Numbered from the stretch's first letter, positions 42,141 through 51,764 are shown. The stretch: 64,000 nucleotides of DNA from Alphaproteobacteria bacterium (GCA_015231795.1 JADGAX010000001.1:372001-436000), one strand, 5' to 3'. Numbers and translations are program-made. Notes: generated by a model not told the origin, from the sequence alone.

Positions 42141-45128
42141 ATGCCGGTCATTGGATTTCGTTTTGCCGTCCTTGGCGCTTTGCTGGGCATCGTGAACATT
42201 GCCCTGGCGGTTGTCCTTGTCATCGTGCATCAGGCCAATGTCGAAGCTGCTCGCCAGACCGCCGTCGATCTCTTCGGCCAAATCGGCGCGAAGATCGAAG
42301 AGCAGATTCAAAGCAGCATGAATCTGGCCATGACGACGGCCGACGTGGTCAGCAACTTGCGCGACCTGTCCGAACCGCAATCGGGAAGCCCGCTCGAACA
42401 TCCCGCCTTCGGGCAATTGCGCGCCATACAGAAGATCAATCCCAGCCTCTATTCGCTTTATGTCGGCTATGAAGATGGCGGCTTCTTGCAATTGATCGCC
42501 GTGCGCAACAAGGAAACCGTCATCAAAACGATCAACGCGCCCGAGGGCACGCAGGAAGCCAGACGCATCATCCAAGGTCAAGGGGCCGCCCGGGTCGAAT
42601 TATGGGCCTTCACGGACGATGCGGGAAAGGTATTGGGTGTGCGCCGCAACGAGGCGCCCGCCTACGATCCCCGCCAACGTCCATGGTTCGCGACCGCCAA
42701 GACGGCGGACGATACGTTTCTGTCCGACCCCTATATTTTCAATTCACAACCCAAACCCGGAATCACGGTTTCCAGGCGCATGAAAAGCGGACAGGGCGTT
42801 GCGGGCGTGGACATCGCGCTTGACGGCCTAAGCCAGCTTGCCGCCAGCCAGAAGATTTCCGCAAACGGTCGGGTCATCCTGACCGATGCGCAGAACCACG
42901 TGCTGGGCGCCTCGGATGACGTGCTGGGAACCTCCCCGCCCCTGACCGGCTTGGCCGACATCTCGCACCCGCTGGCCAAGCTGGCCAGCAAACATGCGTC
43001 CCAAAAAGACGAAGGCATCGTATCGGACGGCAAGTCGGAATTCCTGTCGCGCCATTTCCGCTGGCAGGGCAGCGGCAAGGAAATCAACATTCACGTCCTG
43101 GCTCCCTTTGACGATTTCGCCGGGCACATTCGCCGCATCGACAGCTTCATTCTTCTTTTCTCGCTGCTGGTTGTGGGAGCCACGATCCCGGCAGGCATTT
43201 GGGTTGCGCGCCAATTGAGCAAAAGCATCGTCGAACTGGCGGGCGACGCCGAAAGAATCCGCGAGTTGGACTTTACCGGAGAGGTTCCGCCGCCGACGCC
43301 CATTCGCGAAATCCAAACGCTGACGGCTGCCTTCGCCGTCATGAAAAAGCAGATATTGGAACGTACCCGTCTTCTGGGCGCCTCGCAGGAAACCTTGCGC
43401 CGCCTGATCGAGCTTGGCATTTCGTTGGGGGCGGAGAGCAGTTCCGGGCAATTGTCAGAAACGGCCTTGGCCGAAGCCATGCGCCTGACCGGAGCCGAGG
43501 GCGGCACGCTTTACATCCGCCATAACGAAAAACGGCTGCAGTTGGCCATCATCCGCAACAGCCCGCTCGAACTGTCGGTTGGCGGACGCGACGGCGACGA
43601 CATGGAATTGCCCGAGCTTGACCTTTGGAACCCGGACGACGACACGCCCATCCGCGACAATTTCATCGCCGACGCCGTGCATGGCGGCCAGGTGATCGCC
43701 ATCGACGACGTTCGTAGTTGGACAAAGCACGACATGCAGGGCGTGATCGAGTTCGATGAGGTGACGGGATACGAAACAAAATCCATGTTGATCATCCCCC
43801 TAACCACGCCGAACGGCGACGTCATCGGCGTTCTTCAATTGATCAACATGAAGGCTGAAGGCGGAAACTTTTCCTCGCACCGAAGCGCTTCGCAGCGTCA
43901 CGTCATGGCCCTGGCCAGCCAGGTGGCTGTGGCCCTGCAAAACAGGGTTCTGATCAAAGCCCAGGAAAACCTGATCGACGGCATGGTCGATATCATTTCA
44001 TCGGCCATCGACACCAAAAGCCCCTATACGGCCGGGCATGCCAGCAGGCTGATGGAAATCGCCGTCATGCTGGCCGACGAGGCCGGCAAGTCGCAAGAGG
44101 ACGCCTTCTCGGATTACGAAGTGCCATCAAGGGACGCAAGGCGCGAGTTGCGCACCGCCGCCCTGTTGCACGATTGCGGCAAAGTGACGACGCCGGAATA
44201 TGTGGTCGACAAGGCCACGAAGCTGGAGACCATCCACAACCGCCTGCATGAAATAAGAACCCGTTTCGAGGTGCTGCTGCGCGACGCTGAAATAGACAGA
44301 TTGAGGGCACTGGCCGATGGCGAGGACGAGGATGCCGCCAACCAAGCGTTCGCAGAACGCCGCGACGAGTTGCAAGACGATTTCGCCTTTGTCGCGCAAT
44401 GCAATGTCGGTGCCGAACAGATGCATGGCGACGACATCGAACGCTTGAAGCGGATTGGCACGACGACTTGGCTTCGCTATTTCGACGATCGGCTTGGCCT
44501 GTCGGTCGAGGAACTTCGCCGCTTAAAGGATGCGCCAGCTCCACCCATTCCAGCGGTAGAGCCGTTGCTTTCCGACCGACCCGAGCACCGCATCCCCTGG
44601 ACGGGCCGCGAAAAGTTTCACGACCCAAGCTGGAAGTTCGCGCTTTCGATTCCGAGAGTCATGTATGACCGGGGCGAAATCTACAACCTGTCGATTTCTC
44701 GCGGCACGCTGACGGCCGAAGAAAGGTTCAAGATCAACGAGCACGCCATCCAGGGCGTCGTCATGTTGAACAGCATGTCCTTCCCTGCCCAGTTACGCAA
44801 CGTGCCCGAGATCGCAGGCGCTCACCACGAAGCCATCAACGGCAAGGGCTATCCGCGCGGCATCAAGAAGGACGACATGTCGGTCTCGGCGCGCATTCTG
44901 GCCATCGCCGACATTTTCGAAGCCCTGACCGCCGCCGACCGCCCTTACAAGAAACCGAAGTCGTTGTCGGAATCCATCGACATTCTGGCCGGTTTCAGGG
45001 ACCGCCAACATATTGATCCCGATTTATTCGCGCTTTTCCTTCGCACGGGTGTATACCGGCGCTATGCGGAATCGTTCCTGCAACCGGAACAAATCGATGC
45101 CGTCGACATTGAAAAGCATCTGAACTGA
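42141..45128 (+). CDS. Cache-HAMP-GAF-HD-GYP protein, c-di-GMP phosphodiesterase-like
   Basis: About 995 residues: helix 1, a periplasmic Cache-like sensor of about 300 residues (YVGYEDGGFLQLIAVR, DPRQRPWFATAKTADDTF), helix 2 (FILLFSLLVVGATIPAGIWVA), HAMP, a GAF domain (about 415-580), and a C-terminal HD-GYP domain. HD reads LLHDCGKVTTPEYVVDKATK and GYP reads EAINGKGYPRGIKKDD, with ADIFEALTAADRPYKK after it; such domains hydrolyse c-di-GMP. About 160 residues are inserted between the HD part and the INEHAIQGVVML segment. ATG at 42141 was chosen because TTGAGGA lies seven bases upstream. Confidence 0.88.
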   Translation: MPVIGFRFAVLGALLGIVNIALAVVLVIVHQANVEAARQTAVDLFGQIGAKIEEQIQSSMNLAMTTADVVSNLRDLSEPQSGSPLEHPAFGQLRAIQKINPSLYSLYVGYEDGGFLQLIAVRNKETVIKTINAPEGTQEARRIIQGQGAARVELWAFTDDAGKVLGVRRNEAPAYDPRQRPWFATAKTADDTFLSDPYIFNSQPKPGITVSRRMKSGQGVAGVDIALDGLSQLAASQKISANGRVILTDAQNHVLGASDDVLGTSPPLTGLADISHPLAKLASKHASQKDEGIVSDGKSEFLSRHFRWQGSGKEINIHVLAPFDDFAGHIRRIDSFILLFSLLVVGATIPAGIWVARQLSKSIVELAGDAERIRELDFTGEVPPPTPIREIQTLTAAFAVMKKQILERTRLLGASQETLRRLIELGISLGAESSSGQLSETALAEAMRLTGAEGGTLYIRHNEKRLQLAIIRNSPLELSVGGRDGDDMELPELDLWNPDDDTPIRDNFIADAVHGGQVIAIDDVRSWTKHDMQGVIEFDEVTGYETKSMLIIPLTTPNGDVIGVLQLINMKAEGGNFSSHRSASQRHVMALASQVAVALQNRVLIKAQENLIDGMVDIISSAIDTKSPYTAGHASRLMEIAVMLADEAGKSQEDAFSDYEVPSRDARRELRTAALLHDCGKVTTPEYVVDKATKLETIHNRLHEIRTRFEVLLRDAEIDRLRALADGEDEDAANQAFAERRDELQDDFAFVAQCNVGAEQMHGDDIERLKRIGTTTWLRYFDDRLGLSVEELRRLKDAPAPPIPAVEPLLSDRPEHRIPWTGREKFHDPSWKFALSIPRVMYDRGEIYNLSISRGTLTAEERFKINEHAIQGVVMLNSMSFPAQLRNVPEIAGAHHEAINGKGYPRGIKKDDMSVSARILAIADIFEALTAADRPYKKPKSLSESIDILAGFRDRQHIDPDLFALFLRTGVYRRYAESFLQPEQIDAVDIEKHLN

Positions 45129-45150
45129 CGGCAGCCAAGGAGACGTTGAC

Positions 45151-45531
45151 ATGGTAATTCACGCCATCAGGTGGTCGGACGAAATGACCGTCGGCATGCC
45201 TGCCTTGGACGAAGATCATCGCAGGCTGGTCGTCTTGATGAACAAGGTCATCGCGGCCTGCTATGCGGGCGTCGGCAACGCCATGATCAATACGGCCATG
45301 AACGAGCTTGAAGCCTATACCAAGGAACATTTCGTGCGCGAGGAAACCTTGCTGGAAGCTAAGAACGATCCGAATCTGGCGGCGCACAAGCAGCAGCACC
45401 AGGAACTTATATCCCAGCTTGCCGAAATGAAGTCGCAAAAGCACGGAACGGAGATCATCCCCATTCTTTACCGCTGGCTGGTCGTCCATATCATGGAAAC
45501 CGACCGCGGCTACAGCCACCTGTTTCGCTAA
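45151..45531 (+). CDS. Bacteriohaemerythrin
   Basis: 126 residues with the full di-iron ligand set of haemerythrins: DEDHRRLVVLM near residue 22, HFVREETLLEA near 60, AAHKQQHQEL near 76, and HIMETDRGY near 112. It reversibly binds O2 in the cytoplasm and is common in motile microaerophiles, for sensing or storing oxygen. Starts 22 bases after the HD-GYP gene behind AAGGAGACG, so the two are likely co-transcribed, linking oxygen to c-di-GMP control (inference). Confidence 0.92.
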   Translation: MVIHAIRWSDEMTVGMPALDEDHRRLVVLMNKVIAACYAGVGNAMINTAMNELEAYTKEHFVREETLLEAKNDPNLAAHKQQHQELISQLAEMKSQKHGTEIIPILYRWLVVHIMETDRGYSHLFR

Positions 45532-45540
45532 CTCGGACAG

Positions 45541-45744
45541 CTACGCCTTGCCGAGACAGGTGAAACCGGCATCCTCAATGGCGTTCGAGATCAAGACCTC
45601 ATCGTCGCAGCCCGCCACGGCAACCGTCTTGGCTTCCAGGTCAACCGCGACCTGGGCCGTGGGCGCCGACGACTTGATGGACTTCTCGACCGAGGCCGCG
45701 CATTTGCCGCAGGACATGCCGTCGACGCGATAGGTTATGGCCAT
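45541..45744 (-). CDS. Heavy-metal-associated (HMA) copper-chaperone-like protein
   Basis: 67 residues forming one HMA domain: AITYRVDGMSCGKCAASVEKS holds the metal-binding CxxC. Typical size for CopZ/MerP-type chaperones without signal peptide, so cytoplasmic. A second Cys pair (GCDDE, FTCLGKA) is unusual. ATG at 45744 follows GAGGAG; the longer reading from 45849 has no family support. It lies 12 bases downstream of the polysaccharide deacetylase gene. No P-type ATPase is in view. Confidence 0.85.
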   Translation of the reverse strand: MAITYRVDGMSCGKCAASVEKSIKSSAPTAQVAVDLEAKTVAVAGCDDEVLISNAIEDAGFTCLGKA

Positions 45745-45755
45745 GTGTATCTCCT

Positions 45756-46961
45756 CTATGGTTTCTTGCCAGCCAGCATCGACTGGCGCTTGACGATGGC
45801 GCTGACGGGAACCAGGACGAATCCCTTCGCCTCCAGCGTCGCAAGCCATGTCGCCAGCGCCTCTATGGTGGCGTCGTGCGGATGCCCGATGGCGATGGCA
45901 TGTCCATATTGGCGGGCGAAGTCTTCCAGCTTGGCCAATTGCGCATCCACCGCCGACCGGCTGATTTCATTATCCAGGAACACATTGCGCTCGGCAAAGG
46001 GAATGCCGATCTCGCGGGCCACTTCGCCTCCCGCCGACTGGGCCGAGGTGCGGGAGTCGAGAAACAGCAATCCTCTGGCCTGCAGGTCCGACAACACCAC
46101 GCGCATGCTGGCGCGATCGGCGGTGAACTTGCTGCCCATGTGATTGTTGACGCCGACAAAGTTGGAAAATTGCGACAGATCGCGCTCTAGCCTGTTGCGG
46201 ATTTCCTCGACCGACAAGCCCAGCTTCAAGAGATTGCTTTCCGGCCCCGGATCGTAATTGGCCCCCACCGGCTCCATCGGAACGTGAACCAGCAATTCAT
46301 GGCCCTTGGCGCGCCCTGACGCCGTTTGGGCTTGCAATTCCTGGGCATAGGGCAAGAAGGCCAGAGTCAGGGGGGCCGCCAAATCGATCACGCGCGCGGT
46401 GCGCCTGCGGTCCAGCCCCAGATCGTCGATCACCACGGCGATCACCGGCTTGCCGCTGCCGGCGCCGGGCGGCACGGGCACCGCATGGGCCAGCCAGGGC
46501 GGCGGCGCGCCGGTCCCGCTGACCAAAGGCGGCGGCGCCACGATCCTGGCGTCGGGAATGGCGGTGGCGACATAGGGACCGCTTTCTGGCGGCACGGTCA
46601 ACTTGCTAGGCGCCGGGGGAACGGGCTTGGCCGCTGGCGAAGGCCCAGAGGGTTTCGCTTGTTGAATCTGCGTCGCTTCCGCTGGCGCCTGAGGCGTTGC
46701 TTGAGGCTGAATCTGCGTCTGAATCTGCGGCTGTGGCGGCGGCGTCACCAGAACCGATCCAGGCATCTGGGACGCCACTTCGAGCGGCAGGTCATTGCGC
46801 TTATTGTCGCCAACCCAACTTCCGAAACCAACGCCCAGGAAGATGCCGATCGCCAGAAGCAACAGCAGGGCCACGGGCTTTTGGCCACGCATCAACCAGC
46901 CCGAAACGACGCTTGAATATCCCTGGCTTGACGATGGACGGCTGCGGCTTCGCTTGGTCAA
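45756..46961 (-). CDS. Divergent polysaccharide deacetylase family protein (YibQ/DUF610-like)
   Basis: 401 residues: cytoplasmic charged start, one membrane helix (VALLLLLAIGIFLGVGFGSWVG), a Pro/Gln-rich periplasmic linker of about 100 residues, and a C-terminal NodB-like domain (VIAVVIDDLGLDRRRTARVI, LLVHVPMEPVG, GVNNHMGSKFT, LLFLDSRTS, AIAIGHPHDATIEAL). Family members act on envelope glycans; activity unproven. Its start overlaps the secF stop by four bases, so it rides on the yajC-secDF transcript. Confidence 0.85.
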   Translation of the reverse strand: MTKRSRSRPSSSQGYSSVVSGWLMRGQKPVALLLLLAIGIFLGVGFGSWVGDNKRNDLPLEVASQMPGSVLVTPPPQPQIQTQIQPQATPQAPAEATQIQQAKPSGPSPAAKPVPPAPSKLTVPPESGPYVATAIPDARIVAPPPLVSGTGAPPPWLAHAVPVPPGAGSGKPVIAVVIDDLGLDRRRTARVIDLAAPLTLAFLPYAQELQAQTASGRAKGHELLVHVPMEPVGANYDPGPESNLLKLGLSVEEIRNRLERDLSQFSNFVGVNNHMGSKFTADRASMRVVLSDLQARGLLFLDSRTSAQSAGGEVAREIGIPFAERNVFLDNEISRSAVDAQLAKLEDFARQYGHAIAIGHPHDATIEALATWLATLEAKGFVLVPVSAIVKRQSMLAGKKP

Positions 46962-47911
46962 GGAGCCTCGGCGGCCTGTTCGTCATCGGCGCCGCCGGAT
47001 TGCTTGCCTTTGACGATCTGGCGCAAGTTGAAATGATAAAGTACCGGCATGGCGACATAGATCGAGGAATAGGTGCCGACGATCACGCCCCACAACATGG
47101 CCGCCGAAAAGCCGCGGATCACCTCGCCGCCGAACAGGAACAAGGATAGGACAGAGACGAAGACCGTGCCGTTGGTCAAATAGGTGCGGGCCAGCGTTTC
47201 GTTGATGCTGAGATTGATGATGTCGTAGGCGGGCATCGTTTTGAACTTGCGCAAATTCTCGCGCGCCCGGTCGTAGGACACCACCGTATCGTTGATGGAA
47301 AAACCGATGATGGTCAGGATGGCGGCAACGCTGGTCAGGTTGAATTCAAGCCCCGTGACCGAGAAAACGCCCAGCGTGGTGATGGCGTCGTGGAATGTGG
47401 CGATCATGGCGCCCAGGCCGAACTGCCATTCGAAACGAAACCAGACATAGACGCTGATGGCCAGAACAGACAGGACAACGGCCAGGATGCCGCCCTGGAT
47501 CAGTTCCTCACCCACCTTGGGACCAACGAATTCGGTGCGACGGTAATCATAGCCTTCGCCCAAGGCCGTCTTTACCTTGGCGACAGCCAACTGCTGCTCG
47601 GCCTCGCCTCCGGCCTGTCGTTGCAGGCGCACCAGAACCAAGTCGGGTGCGCCGAATTCCTGCAACGCCACTTCGCCCAATTGAAGGCCTGATACGGTGG
47701 ATCGCATATGGGCCAGATCTGCCGGTCCATTCTGATGTTTGACCTCCATCAGAATGCCGCCAGCGAAATCGACGCCCAGATTAAGCCCCTGCGTGGCCAA
47801 TGAGACGATGGACCCCAGAACCAACACGGTCGTAAAGGCATAGGCGATCAAGCGCTTCGAAACGAAGTCGTACTTGGTGTCCTGCGGCAGGAAACGGCGA
47901 ACCAGCTTCAT
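46958..47911 (-). CDS. secF: Protein translocase subunit SecF
   Basis: 317 residues: six membrane helices and a periplasmic loop. Family marks are GVDFAGGILMEVK near residue 47, and the C-terminal TIIGFSINDTVVSYDRARENLR and SINETLARTYLTNGT. With SecD it uses the proton gradient to pull proteins through the Sec channel. It starts 13 bases after secD. Confidence 0.95.
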   Translation of the reverse strand: MKLVRRFLPQDTKYDFVSKRLIAYAFTTVLVLGSIVSLATQGLNLGVDFAGGILMEVKHQNGPADLAHMRSTVSGLQLGEVALQEFGAPDLVLVRLQRQAGGEAEQQLAVAKVKTALGEGYDYRRTEFVGPKVGEELIQGGILAVVLSVLAISVYVWFRFEWQFGLGAMIATFHDAITTLGVFSVTGLEFNLTSVAAILTIIGFSINDTVVSYDRARENLRKFKTMPAYDIINLSINETLARTYLTNGTVFVSVLSLFLFGGEVIRGFSAAMLWGVIVGTYSSIYVAMPVLYHFNLRQIVKGKQSGGADDEQAAEAP

Positions 47912-47924
47912 GGCGTTTCCACTT

Positions 47925-49490
47925 TCAAATCGGCAAGGCTTTGGGCCGGGCGTATTTCAGCCACAGCGAGATCATCAGTTGCACGACCAGAATGGCCGTG
48001 AACATCGAGGTGAACAATCCAATCGCCAGGGTAACGGCAAAGCCGCGCACCGGGCCGGTTCCGAACTGGAACAGCAGAACGGCGGCGATCAGGGTGGTCA
48101 GCTGGGAATCGACGATGGTCACCAAAGCGCGCTTGAAACCCGCCGTGCAGGCGGAAACGATGCCGCGCCCAAGGCGGAATTCTTCCCGCATGCGCTCGTA
48201 GATCAGCACGTTGGCGTCCACCGCCATGCCCATGGTGAGAACGATGCCCGCGATGCCCGGCAGGGTCAGCGTCGCCCCCATCATCGACAACAGACCCAGC
48301 AGCAAGATCAGGTTGACGACCAGGGCGATATTGGCGAAAACGCCGAACAGGCCATAGATCAGCAGCATGAAGATGGCGACTAACATCAGACCGATCGCGC
48401 TGGCGACCTTGCCAGCATAGATCGAGTCGGCGCCCAGATCGGGTCCGACCGTGCGTTCTTCCAAAATGGTGAGCGGAGCAGGCAGCGCGCCAGCGCGCAG
48501 CAACAAGGCCAGATCGTTGGCCGTCTGCGCGGTGAAGCTGCCGGAAATCTGCCCCGACCCGCCCAGAATGGGTTCGCGGATCACGGGTGCGCTGATCACC
48601 TTGCCGTCGAGCACGATGGCGAACTGCTTGCCCGCGTTTTCGGTGGTGATCGCGCCGAACTTCTTGGCGCCCTGGCCGTTGAAGCGGAAATTGACCACCG
48701 CTTGGCCTTCCGTAAAGCCGGCACTGGCGTCGACCAGCGCTTCGCCGCCCAACTCCACCTTGCGACGGATCACGACGATCCTGGCCCCTTCGCCATTGCG
48801 GCCTTCGGTTTCATGCAGGACTTCGGACCCCGGCGGCACGCGACCGGCATAGGCGTCTTGCGGGCTGACGCCATGATCGACCAGATGGAAAGTGAGTTTG
48901 GCGGTCTTGCCCAAAAGGCTTTTCACATGTTCCGGATTCTCGACGCCCGGCAATTGCAGCAAGATGCGATCCTCGCCCTGGCGGACGATGGTGGGTTCGC
49001 GCGTGCCCATTTCGTCGATTCGCCTGCGTACGATCTCGATCGACTGGCCCAGAACGGCGCGCCGTTTTTCGTTGATGGCGAATTCCTGATAGCGCAGCGA
49101 CATGGCGCCGTTCTCGGCCTCGGCGATCTCGGTCCCGGCATCCAGCTTGCGCAAAAGGTCGCGGGCCTTTTCACGCTGATCCGCTTCGGGAATGGTGACG
49201 CGCAAGCCGTCGGCGTCGGCGCCTAGGCCGATATAGCGGATATTCTCCTTGCGAAGCGCCGTGCGGGCCGATTCAACCAGCGACACCGCCTGTTCCTTGA
49301 ACACCGCCTTCAGATCGACTTCCAGCAGCAGATGCGACCCGCCCTGAAGATCAAGCCCCAGATTGACCGGCTTCAGCCAAGCGGGCATCATCGCAAGCGC
49401 GCTGGCCGGAAGCGCGTTCGGCAAGGCGAAAAGCGCCCCTCCCAAACAAACCAGGGCAACCAGAATCAGCTTCCAGCTTTCGATGCGCAT
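47925..49490 (-). CDS. secD: Protein translocase subunit SecD
   Basis: 521 residues: N-terminal helix (LILVALVCLGGALFALP), the LGLDLQGGSHLLLEVD motif near residue 43, a periplasmic head of about 280 residues, and five further helices with ADSIYAGKVASAIGL, PGIAGIVLTMGMAVDANVLI and YERMREEFRLGRG. ATG at 49490 starts the first helix; the 26 extra residues of the longest reading are unsupported. Follows yajC by about 20 bases. Confidence 0.95.
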   Translation of the reverse strand: MRIESWKLILVALVCLGGALFALPNALPASALAMMPAWLKPVNLGLDLQGGSHLLLEVDLKAVFKEQAVSLVESARTALRKENIRYIGLGADADGLRVTIPEADQREKARDLLRKLDAGTEIAEAENGAMSLRYQEFAINEKRRAVLGQSIEIVRRRIDEMGTREPTIVRQGEDRILLQLPGVENPEHVKSLLGKTAKLTFHLVDHGVSPQDAYAGRVPPGSEVLHETEGRNGEGARIVVIRRKVELGGEALVDASAGFTEGQAVVNFRFNGQGAKKFGAITTENAGKQFAIVLDGKVISAPVIREPILGGSGQISGSFTAQTANDLALLLRAGALPAPLTILEERTVGPDLGADSIYAGKVASAIGLMLVAIFMLLIYGLFGVFANIALVVNLILLLGLLSMMGATLTLPGIAGIVLTMGMAVDANVLIYERMREEFRLGRGIVSACTAGFKRALVTIVDSQLTTLIAAVLLFQFGTGPVRGFAVTLAIGLFTSMFTAILVVQLMISLWLKYARPKALPI

Positions 49491-49512
49491 CCGCTTTATC
49501 CAGACCTGACGA

Positions 49513-49932
49513 TCAGTCTTTCTTGCCGGACAGCAACTTGCCCAGCATCGAGCCGCCCTTGCCTTCATTGGCGGGCTTGGCCGCGTCGCCGTCGCCAGCG
49601 TCCTTGCCCACCGGCTCGGACTTCGACAACACCGCGGTGATCGTGTCTTGAATGACCTTGACCTTCACATTCTCGGCGATCTCGACGATGACTTCGCCGT
49701 CTTGCACCTTGACGATCTGGCCGATGATGCCGCCGCCGGTCACCACCTTGTCGCCGCGTCGCAACGCGCTCAGCTTGGCCTTGTGTTCCTTCATCTTCTT
49801 TTGCTGCGGACGGATCAGCAGGAAATAGAAGAGGATGAAAATCAGAACCAGCGGCAGCAGCGATTGCAGCGAATCCATTCCACCGCCGGGGGCAGCGGTT
49901 GCGGTCTGGGCGAGCGCCTCGGAAATCAGCAT
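49513..49932 (-). CDS. yajC: Sec accessory subunit YajC
   Basis: 139 residues: a single membrane helix (LLPLVLIFILFYFLLIRPQQKKMKEH is the core region, cited in part: LIFILFYFLLIRPQQKKMK) followed by a YajC domain (LRRGDKVVTGGGIIGQIVKV) and a charged tail of about 45 residues, longer than in E. coli. It joins SecDF. A Gly/Ala-rich start looks like an N-terminal signal extension typical of alphaproteobacteria. First gene of yajC-secD-secF. Confidence 0.92.
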   Translation of the reverse strand: MLISEALAQTATAAPGGGMDSLQSLLPLVLIFILFYFLLIRPQQKKMKEHKAKLSALRRGDKVVTGGGIIGQIVKVQDGEVIVEIAENVKVKVIQDTITAVLSKSEPVGKDAGDGDAAKPANEGKGGSMLGKLLSGKKD

Positions 49933-50032
49933 CGGATACTCCTTCAGAATTTGGGGCGACTATACAGACAGCGCACGGCTTTGCAAACCTTGACTATTGG
50001 CTTTTTTGTCCTATGTGGGTAGGGTCGTTTCC

Positions 50033-50884
50033 ATGAACGAAATGGACCTACTGCGCCGCATCGCCGAAGCCCTGGAGCGCCTCGCCCCGGGTCTTAAGCC
50101 ATTGAACGACCTTCATAAGGCCGACGCCTTCGTCTGGCATGCGCAAACGCAAGCCTTGCAGCCCGTGCCCAAGGTCAACCGGGTGCCGCTAGCGCTTCTG
50201 AAGGGCATTGATGGACAGTGCGGCAAATTGCTGGACAACACGCGCCGCTTTTCCTTGGGATTGCCCGCCAACAACGCCCTGCTGTGGGGGGCCAGGGGAA
50301 CCGGCAAAAGCTCGTTGGTAAAGGCCGTGCATGCGGCAATCAACCAAGACTCCCCGGGGGCCTTGGCGCTGGTGGAAATCCACCGCGAGGATATCCCCTC
50401 GCTGCCTCGCCTGCTTGGCGTGCTGAAACAAAGCGGGCGGCGCTGCGTGCTGTTTTGCGACGACCTGTCCTTCGACGCCCAGGACGACGCCTACAAATCG
50501 CTGAAGGCCGTGCTGGAAGGCGGCATCGAGGGCAGGCCCGCCAATGTCTTGTTTTACGCCACCTCGAACCGTCGCCATCTGATGGCCCGCGACATGATCG
50601 AAAACGAGCGCTCGACGGCGATCAATCCCGGAGAGGCGGTCGAGGAAAAGGTCTCGCTCTCCGACCGTTTCGGGCTGTGGCTTGGCTTTCACAATGCCGA
50701 CCAGGACACTTATCTGTCCATGGTCAACGGCTATGCCAAGGAATATGGGCTGAAAATCGCCCCCGACGCCCTGAAGCGCCAAGCGCTGGAATGGTCGGTC
50801 ACCCGCGGATCGCGCTCGGGCCGCGTGGCTTGGCAATTCATCCAGGATCTGGCTGGCCAACTGGGCCAAAAAATCGAAGAGTAA
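50033..50884 (+). CDS. DUF815-family AAA ATPase
   Basis: 283 residues: helical N-terminus, then a P-loop domain with Walker A GARGTGKSSLVKAVHAA near residue 88, Walker B CVLFCDDLSFD and a sensor region (LFYATSNRRHLMARD). Known only as a family of predicted ATPases that often neighbour yajC in alphaproteobacteria; function not established. ATG at 50033 opens the conserved helix; an upstream start at 49997 would add 12 residues. Divergent from yajC and convergent with the nlpD-like gene. Confidence 0.85.
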   Translation: MNEMDLLRRIAEALERLAPGLKPLNDLHKADAFVWHAQTQALQPVPKVNRVPLALLKGIDGQCGKLLDNTRRFSLGLPANNALLWGARGTGKSSLVKAVHAAINQDSPGALALVEIHREDIPSLPRLLGVLKQSGRRCVLFCDDLSFDAQDDAYKSLKAVLEGGIEGRPANVLFYATSNRRHLMARDMIENERSTAINPGEAVEEKVSLSDRFGLWLGFHNADQDTYLSMVNGYAKEYGLKIAPDALKRQALEWSVTRGSRSGRVAWQFIQDLAGQLGQKIEE

Positions 50885-50889
50885 CCGCC

Positions 50890-51705
50890 CTATCCATCCA
50901 CCAATTGCGTCACCGGATCGACCGGTCTGGAATTGTGGCGCAATTCGAAATGCAATTGCGGGCTTGTCACCAGCCCAGTGGCGCCGACCCTGGCGATGGC
51001 CTGGCCACGATCCACCCGGTCGCCCTTGCCGACCAGCAGCAGATCGTTATGGGCATAGGCCGACACCCAGCCATCTTGATGCTTGACCAGCAGCAGATTG
51101 CCAAACCCCTTCAACTCGCTGCCCGCAAAGACCACCACGCCATTCTCGCTGGCCCGCACATAAGCGCCGCGCTTGGCGCCGATATTGATGCCGTCATTGT
51201 TCTGGCCCTTGCCAGTCACGCCGAAACCTTCGACCAGCGGCCCTTTCACCGGCCACAAAAAGCCCTTGCCCGCCTTGGGCCGGGGTTCGGGAAAAACCAG
51301 CGCAGCCGGTTCAGGCCCAGGCCTTGCCGCCGGGGTTGGTTCGGGGTCAGAGCGGGTCATGGGCGGCCTGGATGGCATGAAGGCCGCACTTTGAACGGGG
51401 GGCTGGGAAACGGGCAATTTCAAACGCTGGCCGACCAGCAGCTTGAAGGGGGCGGACAATCCGTTCAGATCGATGATACTTCGCATGTCCACCTGATGGC
51501 GGCGCGACAGGGCGTAAACCGTGTCGCCTTTGGCGACCTCGATCATGCCGGGGGGCAAGGGCTGGCGCTGGGCGGACTGCTGCGGCGCCGATGGCTGCTG
51601 GCGGCCTGAGGGCTGGTTCCACCAAGGATCGGGCACATGGGAATAGCAGCCGGACAGCGCCGCCGCCAAAACCAATCCCAACCATAATTTGCCCAATTTA
51701 CCCAT
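50890..51705 (-). CDS. nlpD: NlpD-like LysM/LytM lipoprotein (amidase activator type)
   Basis: 271 residues: lipoprotein signal with lipobox LSGC near residue 19, a LysM domain (VAKGDTVYALSRRHQVDMRS, ending GQRLKLP), a Pro-rich linker, and a C-terminal LytM (M23-like) domain with GFGNLLLVKHQDGWVSAYAH, GDRVDRGQAIARVG and PQLHFELRH. The first zinc ligands are lost: GINIGAKRGAYV has Asn where active enzymes carry His and Asp. As in E. coli NlpD it should activate a cell-separation amidase, not cut the wall itself. Normally directly follows pcm; here about 2 kb of inserted DNA separate them. Confidence 0.88.
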   Translation of the reverse strand: MGKLGKLWLGLVLAAALSGCYSHVPDPWWNQPSGRQQPSAPQQSAQRQPLPPGMIEVAKGDTVYALSRRHQVDMRSIIDLNGLSAPFKLLVGQRLKLPVSQPPVQSAAFMPSRPPMTRSDPEPTPAARPGPEPAALVFPEPRPKAGKGFLWPVKGPLVEGFGVTGKGQNNDGINIGAKRGAYVRASENGVVVFAGSELKGFGNLLLVKHQDGWVSAYAHNDLLLVGKGDRVDRGQAIARVGATGLVTSPQLHFELRHNSRPVDPVTQLVDG

Positions 51706-51741
51706 ATTATCTATTTGGGCGAAAAGAATTGAGAAAGGGTT

Positions 51742-51764
51742 AAGCCCCCTACCCTTCTCCGGCC
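51742..51764. repeat. Short direct repeat A (pcm 3'-end sequence)
   Basis: AAGCCCCCTACCCTTCTCC and the following GGCC. It recurs at 53786-53808 at the end of pcm (one mismatch) and, with an extra CCCTACC, at 52432-52460. On the minus strand it encodes the AGEG-stop ending of hepT, of the pcm fragment and of pcm. It probably marks the outer edge of the inserted DNA. Confidence 0.65.

Noticed and set aside
50218-51609. 463-codon plus frame across the DUF815 and nlpD genes
   Set aside because: Runs out of phase through one real gene and antisense through another; no family likeness.
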